Below are positions 40,000 to 40,999 of a stretch of DNA of 40,999 nt, piece after piece. How positions within the stretch are numbered: the stretch's first letter is position 1; each line of letters begins with the position of its first letter. Position numbers and translations under genes: made by a program. The DNA comes from Selaginella moellendorffii. Its lineage: Eukaryota; Streptophyta; Lycopodiopsida; Selaginellales; Selaginellaceae. The notes under the pieces are model-generated. The model saw only the letters and a program-made list of their open reading frames with translations. It was not told the DNA's origin and did not search any database. The stretch is from positions 2,569,909-2,610,907 of the forward strand of contig NW_003314275.1 of assembly GCF_000143415.4 (NCBI RefSeq), given 5' to 3'.

Positions 40000-40999
40000 T
40001 GCATGGATGTATGAGATGTTGGGTTCTTTCCCTTGAGCTAGAGGAGAAGCATGATTTCAAGACCTTGGTTATGACCTTCAAGAGCACATTCTTGTAGAAG
40101 ATTCTTATATAGCAACATGTTTAAAACATATTCCTCTTTCAGCAAGGAGATAATGAATTAGTCTTCAATTACATAATATGATTTAAGTCCTAAAAAATTT
40201 ACCTCAACAACCATATAACAAAAGAGGAGTCCCTTGGAGTGTCAGCCTTTATGCAAGGCCTCAAGCCCAGGCCCTAGAGGAAAGTGGTCAAACATTACCA
40301 CGATGTTTATGCACACACTACAAAACTTGAGTTAAAGATGTTTCACAAGTTTAATGTCTTATTCATTGAAGAGCTCATCCAAGTCTTTTTTGCAGTTTTT
40401 TTTTGCATTTTTACTCGTGACATAACTCCCCAACTAGTCATTGAGAAAATATTTGCAGCAGTCAAATTGGTGTTATCGAAGTTCAAGGAGTAGAAGAAAA
40501 TTCTTCAACAACAACAAAAGTATCAAATCAAGTTTATAGAAGAACTCTAAGCATTGAGAATGTTTATACAAAAATGTTATCAGTGACAACCAAAATAATG
40601 CAAGGTTGAAACACATAGCATTATTCACTATTAGAGGTTGCATTTAGAATTCTAACCACAATACACACCATTGCACAAGCAATGAATCTAGCAACAACTA
40701 TTTGTAAAAATAACCCTAGCTTCATCCTCCATAGATTATTATGAGATATTTCAATAAAGAGCCATGGAAGCACCACTAGGAAATAATCGTGCATCAGTGC
40801 ATTTCGTCACCAATTCCTAGGATTTTGGCAGTAACTTAAGACTTTAATATGTGCTCTAAGTGGTGTGACTTCCTCTCTAGCTTTAGACACAACTCCCATT
40901 CAGATCATTAAAGCCATTTTTGCTCTTGATCAGAGTGCATTCATCATCCCGGTAATGATTGTAGGGATTGATATGGAGACACTTGTCGACTCTAGCTCA
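40000..40999 (+). mobile_element. Decayed Gypsy-type LTR retrotransposon, gag to protease, runs off the right edge
   Basis: One + frame from about 40066 to 40355 reads, with six stops, as a retrotransposon gag: LFQQGDNELVFNYI, FKS, EESLGVSAFMQGLKPRP, KVVKHYHDVYAHTTKLELKM. This matches the Q-G-x-x-x-V-xx-Y, F...GL and KVV..YP pattern of Gypsy gag proteins. At the end, SAFIIPVMIVGIDMETLVDS resembles the start of the retroviral-type aspartic protease (LVDSG/S). The element is inactive and incomplete here. Confidence 0.6.

Noticed and set aside
40066-40355. Stops in the Gypsy gag as specific proof of C-to-T decay
   Set aside because: Every stop codon is one C-to-T change from a Gln or Arg codon, so this alone proves nothing; the CpG deficit is the better evidence.

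Overview
The window reads as nuclear DNA of a land plant, most likely a Selaginella-type lycophyte. Reasons: tightly packed genes with very short introns (mostly 45-95 bp), intronless organelle pentatricopeptide-repeat (PPR) genes built from long runs of 31-residue S-type repeats, a DYW RNA-editing domain, and plant-specific families (GAE, PADRE, plant RPA1 with a zinc knuckle, plant CDK-like kinases, PFA-DSP). All intron-exon models were made by eye from splice consensus, reading frame and family similarity; every model joins to a whole number of codons.

Layout. 1-443: remnant of an expansin-like gene (-) with a 12-bp repeat that triplicates a splice acceptor. 1095-2327: shikimate kinase/SKL1-like (+). 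2426-5470: DYW-class PPR editing factor (+). 6613-8551: UDP-glucuronate 4-epimerase (+, 11 exons). 8775-9219: small two-helix membrane protein (+). 9327-10739: PPR protein truncated in its E region (-). 12089-12676: PADRE/DUF4228 protein (+). 13456-16377: replication protein A large subunit (-), divergent from a small unknown gene 16588-16911 (+). 17949-20479: N-myristoylated-type CDK-like kinase (+). 20807-21607: atypical dual-specificity phosphatase (+). 21700-25800: graveyard of two decayed cyanovirin-N-homology (CVNH) copies, a scrambled Copia element and two PPR pseudogene pieces. 25844-28184: Atos/FAM214-type protein (-). 28870-29862: METTL21-like methyltransferase (-). 29986-30291: Sec61 beta (-), divergent from 30413-31369, a complex I assembly factor NDUFAF2-like gene (+).

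At about 31,398 the character of the DNA changes abruptly: it becomes AT-rich and CpG-poor to the end of the window. The boundary coincides with what looks like a Helitron 3' terminus on the - strand (6-bp hairpin, 7 nt, CTAG, then T). Upstream of it, in the same orientation, lie exon-and-intron fragments of at least two unrelated genes: an acyl-CoA-binding/kelch protein (ACBP4/5 type, parts present in three copies) and the plastid pyruvate dehydrogenase E1 alpha subunit. I interpret 31,398 to about 36,126 as a gene-capturing Helitron. The last kilobase carries a decayed Gypsy-type gag that runs off the right edge.

The intact genes are independent housekeeping or regulatory genes, with no sign of a pathway cluster. 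Two gene pairs (RPA1/small ORF; Sec61 beta/NDUFAF2-like) share short bidirectional promoters. The best candidate for something undescribed is the chimeric Helitron; the CVNH pseudogenes in a lycophyte-like genome and the tandem splice acceptors come next.
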